Assembly: GCF_029962835.1 (NCBI RefSeq) | Contig: NC_080590.1 | Span: 67,791,501 to 67,855,500 of the forward strand | Direction of reading: 5' to 3' | Length of the DNA stretch: 64,000 nt | Source: Magnolia sinica | Lineage: Eukaryota; Streptophyta; Magnoliopsida; Magnoliales; Magnoliaceae | Translations under genes and position numbers: made by a program | In this document: positions 24,601 to 34,884 of the stretch, piece by piece | Numbering within the stretch: the stretch's first letter is position 1 | Layout of the letters: every line of letters begins with the position of its first letter | The notes under the pieces: model-generated | What the model saw: only the letters and a program-made list of their open reading frames with translations | Database searches by the model: none | Told to the model about the DNA's origin: nothing

Positions 24601-25070
24601 CTCTTCGACTTTTTCTTCTTCGAGAATGTAGGAGGTGAAGATTCTATGACAGCCGGACGAGAGGTATCGGTGCGAAGGTTTGCCGTCGACTTCAACCAAG
24701 TCTCCCAGTTAGACTCATGACCTTCCTTCGGCGGCTTCTCAATATCTCCCATTATTATGGCATTCCGGATGGGACTAGCCAGAAGTAATATATGATCAGA
24801 AAAATCGATAGTTGGAAGGACTGGTTCTCTAAAAAGAGAAGGTTGCTCGCTAGCCACCCGAGTTCTCTTCCTAGGGTGGTCTTCGCCCTTCGGCAGAACG
24901 AGATTGTAGGTTTGAAGATTCAGAGCATCGGGAAGGAGTGGCTTGTTCTTTGAGAGAAGCATATTGTCTCTTAGTACGAGCCATTTAGAAGCAGAGGACG
25001 AAATTTCTGTAGAATTTGGTGACTTAAAAAATTCTACAGAGAAACAGAAGTGTTGTGCGGTGAGGTTCAT
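21656..25070 (-). pseudogene. antisense plant mobile domain (PMD) gene inside Tat element 1
   Basis: Read on the minus strand, ATG at 25070 (MNLTAQHFCFSVEFF). Residues 1-258 are linker-like, with a Lys/Ser-rich stretch. Downstream of a TGA at 24291-24293 comes the PMD (aminotransferase-like plant mobile domain, shared with MAIN proteins and some transposons): GFLPIGEVSITLWDLHRMVG, then after a 90-bp GT/AG intron ELAAFLAYWLSLVVLPSSKW and KYSLAPPILCSIYRAFGDVA. Then PYYPSRFTRQFSYDQ, a Ser/Thr/Arg-rich tail, and a coiled coil (ERQRELASLKEKVSQ..., LERELADAPDQAKIILEAK) ending at 21656. At least eight stops and one frameshift (near 23250) disable this copy. It matches the antisense extra ORF known from Tat elements; role unknown. 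Confidence 0.8.
23695..23784 (-). other. intron of the antisense PMD gene
   Basis: On the minus strand, donor CG|GTACATTC at 23784 and acceptor TTTTCACAG ending at 23695. Length 90 bp, typical for plants. Splicing keeps the PMD reading frame across the join (phase 2), which supports expression as a spliced antisense mRNA. Confidence 0.75.
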
Positions 25071-25128
25071 TGTGTGCGATGGTTCTGCTCTGGAAGTATG
25101 AATGATGGAATGAATTTGCCAACTGCCG

Positions 25129-25137
25129 TTTATATAG
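25129..25137 (-). promoter_or_regulatory. TATA box of the antisense PMD gene
   Basis: CTATATAAA on the minus strand, about 60 bases before the ATG at 25070, giving a start site near 25100 and a leader of about 30 bases. GCGC-containing words like those in the LTR (GTTGCGCGGAC..., AGCGCAACAG) lie just upstream at about 25158-25200. Confidence 0.65.
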
Positions 25138-25287
25138 CCGACTGGACTCGTGTCTGTTGCGCGGACCCGATAGCGCAACAGGTATGCTGTTGCGTGCAAT
25201 GGCTTATAGGAGAAGAATTTCGGAATACACATTGGTCCTCCATTTTAACCTCTATAAGAATATTAAATGAAGGACCAAGGGGTCATC

Positions 25288-26023
25288 TGTTAGAGCATAA
25301 ATTTAAGAAGAAAAGGAGAAAATGAGAATCAATATAGTTTGGTTGCACGGTGCGCAACACTATGTTGATCATGGTCCATTGCGCAGCGCGCAACAGTATG
25401 TTGATGGTAGTCCATTGCGCCCTGCGCAATAGGATTTCAGGGTCCGCGCAGTAGGGAGATACTGCGTGGAATTCAGGGTTCACACGTGTGATTGCCTATA
25501 AATACCCCTCCTCTCTTTTCATTTGCAACATACGAAGACTATAGGAGCCAGTAGAAGACTAGAAAGGTCTCCAGATTTTGCAAGGTATTGAAGGATAATG
25601 GCCGCGCGATGGAGCACCTGAAGTTCATTGCGCCGCGCACAACAAGAATGTTGTGCACGCAATGACTTCATACTCATGATTCGCATCTCCGTAGTTCTTC
25701 TAAAAGTTTGATTGATTCAAAGGGAAAATAACTTCTAAAGGATCAACTTGATCGTCAAGTAGACATCATTTTTGCACAACAGTTTCTGTATTCGGAAGAT
25801 CATATCATGAATCAAAATGCTGCCGAAATCGATATTTGAACAAGATTTAATTATTGTGTTCATAATTGTATGCTTTATTTTGGAATCAAGGGAAATATGA
25901 GGATGTAAATGAATTATGAAATCAATAAAATATTTTATAATGATTGTTCTCTCATTCTTTCTTTGTTAATTATTGAATGAGAATTCCCCTATCAAAATAC
26001 ATTTGTTCCTTGTCGAAAAAAAC
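25288..26023 (+). repeat. 3' LTR of Tat element 1
   Basis: TGTTAGAGCATAA...AAACA, 736 bp, aligned to the 5' LTR with scattered substitutions. It has one extra copy of a unit of roughly 40 bp (GCGCAACAGTATGTTGAT...) and lacks a GCGC-rich piece present at about 11978-11998 of the 5' LTR. The upstream purine tract is weak (AAGGACCAAGGGG). Confidence 0.85.
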
Positions 26024-26634
26024 ATGTTTTCAATGGTCCATTAGACTTTTTATTTATTATAAGAATGTTGTTTGTCAGCCTGTCCTGTTGAAACTTGAAA
26101 GTCAACCAAATAGGGTTGATGAACAAAAATCAAGCATGATTCTAGAGATTATGGCCCTTTACATTGAAATACAACAAAATGAAGATGAAAAAGGGTAATC
26201 TTCAAAAAAAAAAAAAAAAAAAAAAATGAAGAAAGAAAGAAAGAAAAAGAAGGAAAAAGGGTGACCAAACCGTGCTCAGTCTACCCCGTATTGGCATGCA
26301 TTTTGGACATGTGCCGGGCACACATCAGCATGGATATTAGGAAAAAAAACACGTCTTTCTCTTTAATTTTAGTGATATTTATATTGTTTTATTAATAGTT
26401 GTAGTGCCTTTTCTACTTACCAAGATACATTTTTCTATATCATATTCATTTATAACTAAATTTTATATAATAATTTATTACTCAATATCATATCTCCACA
26501 CTGACATGTTGACAACTTGCCATGTTGGTTTTTCCAAGGCCCCTTATCTGACATCTTAGGTCTATTCTTGACACTAATACATGTGTCAATGTCCAAGTTA
26601 CATAGATTGTCATAGGGTAAGCATTATGTACACA
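26024..26634. other. intronic spacer with A run
   Basis: AT-rich. A 25-base A run at about 26202-26226 followed by GAAA repeats could be the tail of a retroposed sequence, but no body is recognised. Confidence 0.4.
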
Positions 26635-26639
26635 CATTT

Positions 26640-27396
26640 TGATGCAGGACAATTAACCACTTGCTCTAAAAGCTCGAACTGATAGAGTATGGTGAATTAA
26701 TCCCTTTATCTCATAGCCCAGGCCCCACATCTCATGAGTTAGGACCTCGGCCGAACCCCCTTCGTGGGCCCCAAATCACATGGGCCGCCCACCTCGAGTG
26801 TGTCCCCGCATCCCACGGGCTACCCCACTCGAGCCCGGTGTGAAATGCGCATTAATCACCCCTCTGGTTAGGAGTCCCGAACACGAGACCTTCCTCGTGG
26901 GCCCCAAATCGTATGGGTCACCCACCCCGAGTGTGCCCCTGCATCCAACAGGCGACCCCACTTGAGCCCAGTGTGAAAATGCCCCTGGATTAATCACCCC
27001 CGGTGAGGAGTCTTGGACACGAGACCTCCCGCTCTGATACCAATTTGATGCAGGACAATTAACCACTTGCTCTAAAAGCTCGAACTGTTAGATTATGTCG
27101 AATTAATCCCTTTATCTCATAGCCCAGGCCTCACATCTCATGGGTTAGGATATCGGCTGAACCCCCTTCGTGGGCCCCAAATCACATGGGCCGCTCACCC
27201 CGAGTGTGTCCCCGCATCCCATGCGCGTCCCCACTCGAGCCCGGTGTGAAATGCGCATTAATCACCTCTGATAAGGAGACTTGAACACGAAACCTCCCCC
27301 GTGGGCCCCAAATTGCATGGGTCACCCACTCCGAGTGTGCCCCGGCATCCAACAAGCGACCCCACTTGAGCCCAGTGTGAAAATGCCCCTGCATTA
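26640..27396 (-). mobile_element. TRIM retrotransposon (757 bp)
   Basis: Two direct repeats, 26640-26992 (353 bp) and 27046-27396 (351 bp), act as LTRs around only 53 bp of internal DNA. On the minus strand the internal DNA begins three bases after the LTR with TGGTATCAGAGC, the methionine-tRNA PBS of many plant elements, and ends with a GGGGG purine run before the other LTR. Element ends are TGATGCAGG and CCTGCATTA; perfect 5-bp target duplication CATTT at 26635-26639 and 27397-27401. Each LTR contains two related half-units (GTGGGCCCCAAAT..., CCGAGTGTG.CCC.GCATCC). No ORF, so it moves by borrowed proteins. Confidence 0.88.
27031..27042 (-). promoter_or_regulatory. TRIM primer binding site
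   Basis: Plus-strand GCTCTGATACCA, i.e. TGGTATCAGAGC on the element's strand, three bases from the LTR end. Confidence 0.85.
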
Positions 27397-27401
27397 CATT
27401 T

Positions 27402-29695
27402 GTATCCCTTGAGATAGTGTAAGTAGAATTTACTTAACGGTCCTATTTAGTGCATGTGTGCTTCTTGTTGAGACTGGCTATGGTTACTAACACTTCTAGA
27501 TATGTTCCCTCTATAACCGCTTAGTAGTTGGAATCATATCCAAGGTGCTTCCATCACATTCTTCTTTCTACCGACTAGTCGACTTATAACTATGTTGCTG
27601 TTGACATTCTGTATCTAAGAATTCAACTTGAAAACAAACACCAAATAATTTCTATATTTATTAAATACACCACAATATTTCAATTAGTCTTGTATTACCT
27701 CGTATGGAGCCTCACTAGGTGGTTTCTCTTCAAGATTGCTAGGTTGTCAATTGTTTGGTTGCTAATGTTACTTGAACATTTGCACTTTTTCATTTTTTGT
27801 TGTGCCGGATACTTACAGATACATGGACAATCAACATGACACAACACTTCAAAATCTGCATGTAGAAAGTGTCCTGGTGATGTCATAAAAAATGAGGTGC
27901 CAACATATTCTACATAATGTTTTCTCGCATGCTTTGTAATTTTTTTAATATATAAATTTCCTCTGCCAAGATGAAGATTTCTCATTTCTAGCCAATTAAG
28001 CTTGTTGCCATTCTCTTGTTGTTGAAGAGATTATTCATATGGACTTGCTCTAACACACTTGGTTCAATTTCCTTTTTATTGTAAGTACATGGTTCATTTA
28101 AACACAAAAGAATCACAAACTATGTCGTTTTTTTTTTCTTCTTGGTTCTGGTTCTTTTATCAGGCTCCTCTAAATCCTTTCAGAGAACGAGTGATGTTTG
28201 TGATCGAACAAACCTCAAGTGCAGGGTTGCGATGTAGTAATAACTCGATGAGACCAAGGTCGTACCCACAGAGACTTATGATTGTGCGATTTCTGGAACA
28301 CTTTAGGACTAGAACTAGAACTACTTCTAAAATCTGATTAAATAGTAATGATGTAATTGAAGATGAATTAAATAGAGATAAAATACTAGAGCGTTAAGGA
28401 TCCACTTATAGCCATCCTTAATGTTAATTCATTTGATTCAATCATATAACTCAACTGGAATCGAAATCCTGTCCTATCGAGCGAGATAATAGAGTGGTTA
28501 AATTATCATTCATAAACCTAAAATAGATTTTAACTTCAATTGAATTGGTTCCCACATCATGCATCAAAGTATTGATCGTAGGGAATTCAAAGCATCTATC
28601 GTGCCCATAGTCTACGATAAATCAATGGTTTTTACAGATCAATCCTTTGCAAAATAGATAATAAATTACTCTTAGCTTTCCTAAGCGTCCAATGTGCCCA
28701 GAGTCGACAATGGATCAAAGAAAAGTAGAAATATATCTTCATTCAAACCAAATATCAATGAATTGTTCAACAATCAAACCAATTACTTTATTCAAAGTAA
28801 ACTAAGCATTAAAAGTAACTACAAGCTTCACCTCTTAGCCCTAGCTAAGAGATTAGCTAATCAAAGACATGATTGAACTAAAACTTAAAAAAGAAAAATA
28901 TAAAAACCAAAGAGAATCGAAGGATTGGAGAAGGAGGACTCCGAAGAAGCTTCATAACTCCTTGCTCTATCCCTTCTACTTTAATTTGTCTTTAGGAAAG
29001 TTGAAATCATACCTTTAAATAGGAAAAGTTCGCATCGACTTCAATTTCCGCACTTTTGTTACACTTTGGCTGCAAGCAACTGTGGCCTTCGGTCGCACCA
29101 AATTAGGTGCTCGATTGCAGTTGAATTTCTTCAAAATCCATCTGAAGTCTCTGTCTTCCTTAGGTCGCACTGAACTTGACTTCGGTGGTACTAAACATAG
29201 CTTCAGTGGCACCGAATGTTGAGCCGAATTAATTTCGAAAATCACAGTTTTGTTGCTGGACTGTTTTGTGCACTTTCGATCGGACCGAACCAACCCTAGG
29301 TGGGACCGAACAGTCTGTTATTGGACTTTGTGATTCAACCAGTCTTTTCTCTATCCTTTGCACTTAGTTTTCTTGGATCTGTCACTTGAAATCTTCATGA
29401 AACACTTCCAAATCTCCAACTCTTCTTTTGGTAATTCTTTGAGCATTAAATCTTCTCTTTAATTATTCTTTTCATCTTAGCTCTCCAAATCACCTCGCAT
29501 AGGAAAACATACGTAATTGGATCGATTAAGGGCATCTATGCTTATAAAACCAATGCATAATAACGGGGAAATATACAATAAAGTAAATCCTAAAAGATAA
29601 TAAAGTCTAAAAAATGAAGAAGACGATCCACGATCAATGACTTGATCATGTGATCCATGCGATCCAATGGCACGATTGTCACATCCCTCAAATCT
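27402..29695. other. intronic DNA, possible degraded LTR sequence
   Basis: 27402-28160 shows nothing recognisable. From about 28165 to 29690 there are phrases often seen in plant retroelement DNA (TAACTCGATGAGACCAAGG, GTCGTACCCACAG; alternating 'ggtcgcacc', 'ttcggtgg' words near 29090-29310), but no paired ends were found. ORFs are short and unsupported. Confidence 0.35.
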
Positions 29696-30375
29696 GACCG
29701 TCCAAATTACTCCCTAAAGTAGCCCATGTGCATCTTCCCAGTGTGGGGTCTTCCAGATGCTCGCACATGCACATGAGGTCTTCAACATGATCAAGGGCAC
29801 TCGTCTAGCCATAAAGAAATTGGTGCGGCCTGCCTCCTCTAATATGTATGCAAAGGTGTACGTGAAGTGATGTCCTCATAAGAGGGTTTCTTCGGAGATG
29901 TCGGCTTGGAAAGAGGATTCGTCGCAAATGAATGGCAGGGCGTTAATTCTGTGCGAAGTTTGGGTTCTTGATCCTGAGCCTTTAGGAATTGAATTGGTGC
30001 CTCGGGATTTCAAATCGGAGCCTCAAGTGCTCGAGCCTTCCTTGTCCAATGAGCTGAGAACTCATCTATGGATCAGGCAGAAAGTGCTGTAAGAGATGAC
30101 TGATTGGGAGGGATGCACGGTGCCACTTGTCCTTCAACATCAAAGAAGCAAACCACCCCCAATTATGAAGGAAGGCCTTTTCGGATAGACGACCCCCGAT
30201 CAGTTTCATCTGCCGCTCCTATCACGTGTGGTGAAGGATGGTTTCAATACCCTCTTTCTAAAGCCATTATTCCTTATACCAAAGGCAGTTCGAGATCAAA
30301 TCTCTTGTTTTCTTGCCTGGAGATGCAGAAGTCGGGACCCGCTCAAGTTAGCGAAGGCAAGGTCAATTTCCTGAT

Positions 30376-31000
30376 GATTATCTTAAGTTGGAATGTTAGA
30401 GGCCTAGGCTGTAAATCCATAAGACTTTAGATCAAGGATTTGTGTCCTAAGTCTAAGGCTTAGATCATTCTCTTCTAGAAACTAAGCTTCTAATGTTCGA
30501 CAGGGGTACTTTGGACTCAATTTGGGGGGTTCGAGATAAAGACTGGGTTTGTTTGATGCAGAGGGCACCTCTGGGGGTATTTTGATCGCTTAGAATTCAA
30601 CTATTTGGAGAAAAGATGATTCGTGATGTGGTAGATTCTAGACCTTAGTGGTCCATCTTGATGTATCTTTGGGATTTAGATGGACCCTCGCGGCTGTTTA
30701 CAGGCCATGTAGTGCCAGCTAGAGGTCCTCTCTGTGGGAGGAATTACAGCTTATCCAGGATAAGTGGCTCCACCCGTGGTGCATTGGCGGGGACTTCAGC
30801 ATCATCCGTTTCAGCTACGAGAAGTCGAACGGCTCTAGGCTGACTAGAAGCATGTCGTACTTTTCTCGCTGGATTGGCATGAACAATATGCTGGACATAC
30901 CCATGAGTGGGGGTAAGCATACATGGACTAATGGCCAAACTAAGGCGATCATGTCAAGACTGGATAGATTTTAGTGTCACCAAAATGGGTGGAACGATTC
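30376..31000 (+). pseudogene. LINE endonuclease remnant
   Basis: Begins MIILSWNVRGLG, the classic start of the APE-like endonuclease of plant L1 elements, then decays. Later pieces in shifted frames include IGMNNMLDIPMSGGKHTW and SRLDRF. At least six stops in the first 250 bases. Confidence 0.7.
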
Positions 31001-31255
31001 ACTCTTGTCAAGCTAAAAGGGCTCCCTGGGCCAGTTTCATATCACAAGCCTATCCTTCTTGAGATCAATAATGATAGTTGGGGGATGAAACCTTTCAGAT
31101 TTGAACTTGCATGGTTGGAGGTTGAAGGCTTCTTTCAGATTGTGGTTGAGTGGCGGAAGTCTTTTAAGGTTGAAGGCTTCTTTTAGACTGTGGTTTGAGT
31201 GGTGGCGGTCTTTTAAGGTTGAAGGTTCAACTGGTTTTAGAATTCACCATAAACT

Positions 31256-32750
31256 ATGAATGCTGAAAGAGAAATTGAAGCGATGGAAGAAGGAGACTTA
31301 CAGGCTAGAGAAGCAGGGGTGGCGTCAATTCTTGATGAAATTCATGTGATTCATGTTAAAGAGAAAGGAGAGGGCTTGTTGGATGAAGATAAAAGTCGTC
31401 ACTCCCAATTATTACTGGGTTATTCCCAACAGCTGAAGGAAGATGAGATTGAATGGAAGCAGCAGTTTAGGGCGGTCTGGCTGAAAGAAGGGACAAAATA
31501 CATGGTTTTTCCACAACACCGCCTCAACCAGAGCATGTGTCAATAGGATCAGCTCCTTGATGGTAGATGGTATGTGAGTAGAGGGTAGGCCTCAGGTTTT
31601 GAGGCCATTGTTAATTACTGTCAGCAGCTTATCTCCTTTGATCGTTGGAATCGTCCCAGATTGTATAATATTCCTTTTAGCTCCCTCTTAGTTGAAGAAG
31701 CAAGTCTATTGGAAAGGCCGGTTGAAGATGATGAAATTAAAGACGTTGTTTTCAGCCTTGGGAGAGAGAAACCCCGAAGGCCAGATAGTTTCCCCCTTGC
31801 ATTTTTTCAAGTCTTTAGGACCGCCCTGAAAGATGATGTGTTTGCTTTTGTCAATGAGTTTTTCCTCACAGGGCGCTTAGCTTCAGAATTGGGTGCATCC
31901 TTCATAGCCCTAATTCCCAAAGCGGAGGGTGCAGATTCTTCAAAGGATTTCAGGCCTATAAGTCTATTCGGCAGCCCATACAAGATTATCGCTTATATTC
32001 TTGCTTCCAAACTTTGGGCAGTTATTCATTCTATTATTTCAGAGAACAGGGGCTTCGTGCTGGGCAAACAAATTATACACAACGCCCTCATAGCGCACGA
32101 GTGCATTGACGCTAAATTTAAGTTGGGTAAAGCTGGGGTTGTTTGCAGACTTGATATTGAGAAGGCCTATGATCATGTCTAGTGGGACTTCCTTGACTAG
32201 ATGTTGGAAAGAATGGGCTGCAATTCCAAATGGAGGGCTTGAATTCAGTCTTGCATTTCCTCTTTGAGTTGCTCCATACTCATTAATGGATCCTCTAAAG
32301 GCTTTTTTTGCTCCCTCTACAGGTCTCCAGCAAGGAGACCTGTTATCTTCTTATCTTTTCTTGATCATAGTTGAAGCTTTTAGCCGCATGACTCCTAGAG
32401 GGTAGGAGGCAGGCCTCATCTCTAGCTTCGAGGTAGATAGATTGGGGTTTTGGGTTTCTCGTCCTAGTTTGCAGATGATACCAAAATCCTTTTTGAGGCT
32501 ACTCCAGAAAATGTTATCAACTTGTGTAAAATGGTCATGTTTCGAGGCTGTGTTGGGGCTCAAGGGTAATTTCTTGAAGAGTGAGTTGTTGGTCATTCAT
32601 ATATCTACAGAAGATACTACAAGCCTTGCATCTGTTTTTGGTTGCAATGCTGGTGCCTTTCCCTTGTCATATCTAGGTCTTCCATTGTGCATCGGTAAGC
32701 CCGCCAAGCATCTATGGGATAGGGTGATTGAGAGAGTGGAGAAGTAGCTA
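31256..32750 (+). pseudogene. LINE reverse transcriptase remnant
   Basis: From 31661: FIALIPKAEG, DFRPISLFGSPYKIIA, and VCRLDIEKAYDHV with the first catalytic Asp. The second box reads FADDTKILFEAT with TTTGCAGATGAT at 32468-32479. Then FPLSYLGLPLCIGKP. Both catalytic motifs are intact, but the segments are in different frames. Confidence 0.8.
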
Positions 32751-33417
32751 GCAAGTTGGAAACCTCGTTACCTATCTTTGGGAGGTCATGTCACCCTTAT
32801 AAAGGCTGTTCTTTCAAATATGCCTCTTTACTTCATGTCCGTCTTCAAATGCTTGCAAACAGTTTTGAAAAAATGGGAAAAACTTGGGAGGAATTTTCTT
32901 TGGAGGGGGGTGGATGCAAAACATGATTTCCATCTTATCAGTTGGAAAGAGGTTTGTCTGCCGATTCATCTAGGTGGTGCCTTAGGGAGCTTCGAAGCAT
33001 GAACACTGCCCTCCTCAATAAATGGCTTTGGTGTTTGGTATGGAGGAGGGGAGCTTGTGGCGTACAGTCATCAACAACAAATATGGAGTGGAGGTTGGTG
33101 GCTGAAAATAAAAGTCCTCCCTCTGCCAGTCTTCCCATGTTTGAAGGCGATAGACAAGGTGAGGCCGGAATTCATGAAGCACATTTCCTTCCCGATTGGC
33201 GATGTTTCGCGGGTCAGATTGTGGGACGTCTGGTATGGAGATTCACCTTTGTCCCAGTTATTGCCGAGTTTGGCTCGCCTTTTGCCTTCAAGGGACGTTA
33301 AAGTCATGGAATGTGTTACCCTTGGCACCCCTCATCCTATCTGGACTCCTCCATGCAGAAGGGCTTTTTCAAATGTCAAGACGGAACATTTCATTAGCTT
33401 GCTGGATAAGCTGAAGG

Positions 33418-34750
33418 TTGCTCCCCTCCCAGCTAAAGGTCAAGATACCTTGGTTTGGAGGATCCATAGCTCCGGCCATTTTTTTGGTTAAATCTTTCTA
33501 TGCAGCGATAAAAACTCCCGAGGTTATAAGAGGACCAACCTTTCCCTTTCACTTTTGGTTCTATGGTGCCGCTCCTAAGGTGACAATCTTTACTTGGCTG
33601 ATGGGTAGGAATAAAGTCCTAACTATTGACAATCTCTAAAGAAGATCCATGCCAATTCCCAACATGTGCTCCTTCTGCAAACAAGATGCGGAGTTGGTTG
33701 ACCACTTGCGCATCCATTGTCCTTTCATAGTCCAAATTTGGTCGTGTTTTCTCTTATTCTTCCGCACGCCATGGGTATATCGGTATCGTGTTATGTATCG
33801 CTCCCTTCGGATATATCGGTTGTATCGCATAATGTATCACTGTTGTTGGAAACATGGGGAAATTGGTCGACTTTTTCAATGAAACTTTAGCAATTGTTAA
33901 AAAACACATCAATAACACTTATAAATCAAAACATTACAAAAAACAAGTGCAAATAATATGTTTTCTTTGTATGGGGTTTTAATCTATGCATTGTCTAACT
34001 GAATTGATGCAAGTATATTCAAAGTCTATTCATATTATTTATAAATGTAAGAAGACGTGTGGAAACTCAAGCAATACATGCAAAAGCAAAAGAAGAATCA
34101 CTAGATCAGGTTACATGCATGTTTGATTTTACGTTTGGACACAATGATTGCAACTGATTTGTGAGAAATTGAAAAATTTTGTTTTTGTTTTTCAATTTTC
34201 CTCAACTTGGCCCATTTCCTCCAAATCTCGAAAGCGAAGCTTCCAATCTAAGATTTTTCATGCAAAACATGAAAAATCATGGATTTGTAACAATTTGACA
34301 CTGATTTAACATGATTTACAAAAAAATAACATGATTTACAATGATTTATAGAAAAAAAGGATTGAAAATAAAGATGCTCACCAGATCAAACATGTGGGAT
34401 ATATCCCACTACTTGTGCGTTTCGCATCCCACAGGTGGGATACAAGATATATCGTGGGATATAGTGGCTGATATTGTCAATATTTTTAAAACACTGGTTA
34501 TGCCCACTTCCACATCTAAGGCTTCTTTGGGCTTGGCGGTGGGGTGGAGAAGCAAGGAAGGGCTGTTTGGTGCCTTGCTCTCCGGCTCTTTGGTGGGCTA
34601 TTTGGGGGGAGAGAAACAGTCGGGTCTTCTCCAACACTTCCGGTTCTGTTGAGTTGGTGGTGATTAAGATAAAAGCGTCTGTCTTCAAGTGGGCTCCCCT
34701 TCTTCTAGATGTAGCTGATTTTGACTTTATGCCTTTCCTTGGGTTGTAAT
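33418..34750 (+). pseudogene. LINE zinc-finger (zf-RVT) and C-terminus, split by MITE
   Basis: FHFWFYGAAPKVTIFTWLM, MCSFCKQDAELVDHLRIHC and FIVQIWSCF are typical of the zf-RVT segment. After the MITE the C-terminal IWGERNSRVF and a terminal stop at about 34747 follow. Confidence 0.75.
33776..34496 (+). mobile_element. hAT-like MITE, copy B, inserted in the LINE
   Basis: Closely follows copy A from TATATCGGTATCG onwards, through the shared block near GCAAAACATGAAAAATCATG, to the end ...AAAACACTG, whose reverse complement is a clean CAGTGTTTTAAA terminus. The left terminus is eroded, so no target duplication is readable. LINE coding continues on both sides, proving it inserted after the LINE. 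Confidence 0.8.
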
Positions 34751-34884
34751 TGGGATGTTCCCTTTCCTTTGGTTCCTGTTTTTGTTTTGGTTGTATTCTT
34801 TTCCCATTCTGGTGTCAGGCAGGTTTTCTAATAAAATTTCGTTACCCTCAAAATAAAGAAAAAAAAGAAAAAGAAAAAAAAAAA

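Larger units (their letters stand above)
11703..26023 (+). mobile_element. Tat-lineage Ty3/gypsy LTR retrotransposon, element 1
   Basis: About 14.3 kb including a nested solo LTR. Order: 5' LTR, PBS, gag, protease, RT, RNase H, second RNase H, integrase, repeat-rich 3' region, antisense PMD gene, 3' LTR. The second, archaeal-like RNase H (YFDGA..., NNEAEYN, GDSKLI) and an antisense extra ORF after pol are established marks of the Tat lineage (Ogre and relatives). Many stops and frameshifts make it non-autonomous now. The 5-bp flanks (ACCAT left, TGTTT right) do not match, so one end may be altered or recombined. Confidence 0.85.
29700..34884 (+). mobile_element. L1-type LINE, degenerate, with nested MITE
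   Basis: Order fits a plant L1: an upstream ORF1-like remnant (about 29.8-30.37 kb), an endonuclease start (SWNVRGLG at about 30385), RT (31661-32600), a C-terminal zinc-finger segment (33650-33770, continued 34497-34750) and an A-rich tail with AATAAA (34849-34884). It is interrupted by a hAT MITE at 33776-34496. The 5' boundary and a target duplication are not resolved. Many stops and shifts. Confidence 0.8.

Noticed and set aside
27031..27042. Possible tRNA fragment (GCTCTGATACCA)
   Set aside because: Only the 12-base PBS complement; no cloverleaf around it.
28165..29690. Additional LTR element
   Set aside because: Phrases resemble retroelement DNA, but no paired ends, PBS or target duplication could be found.
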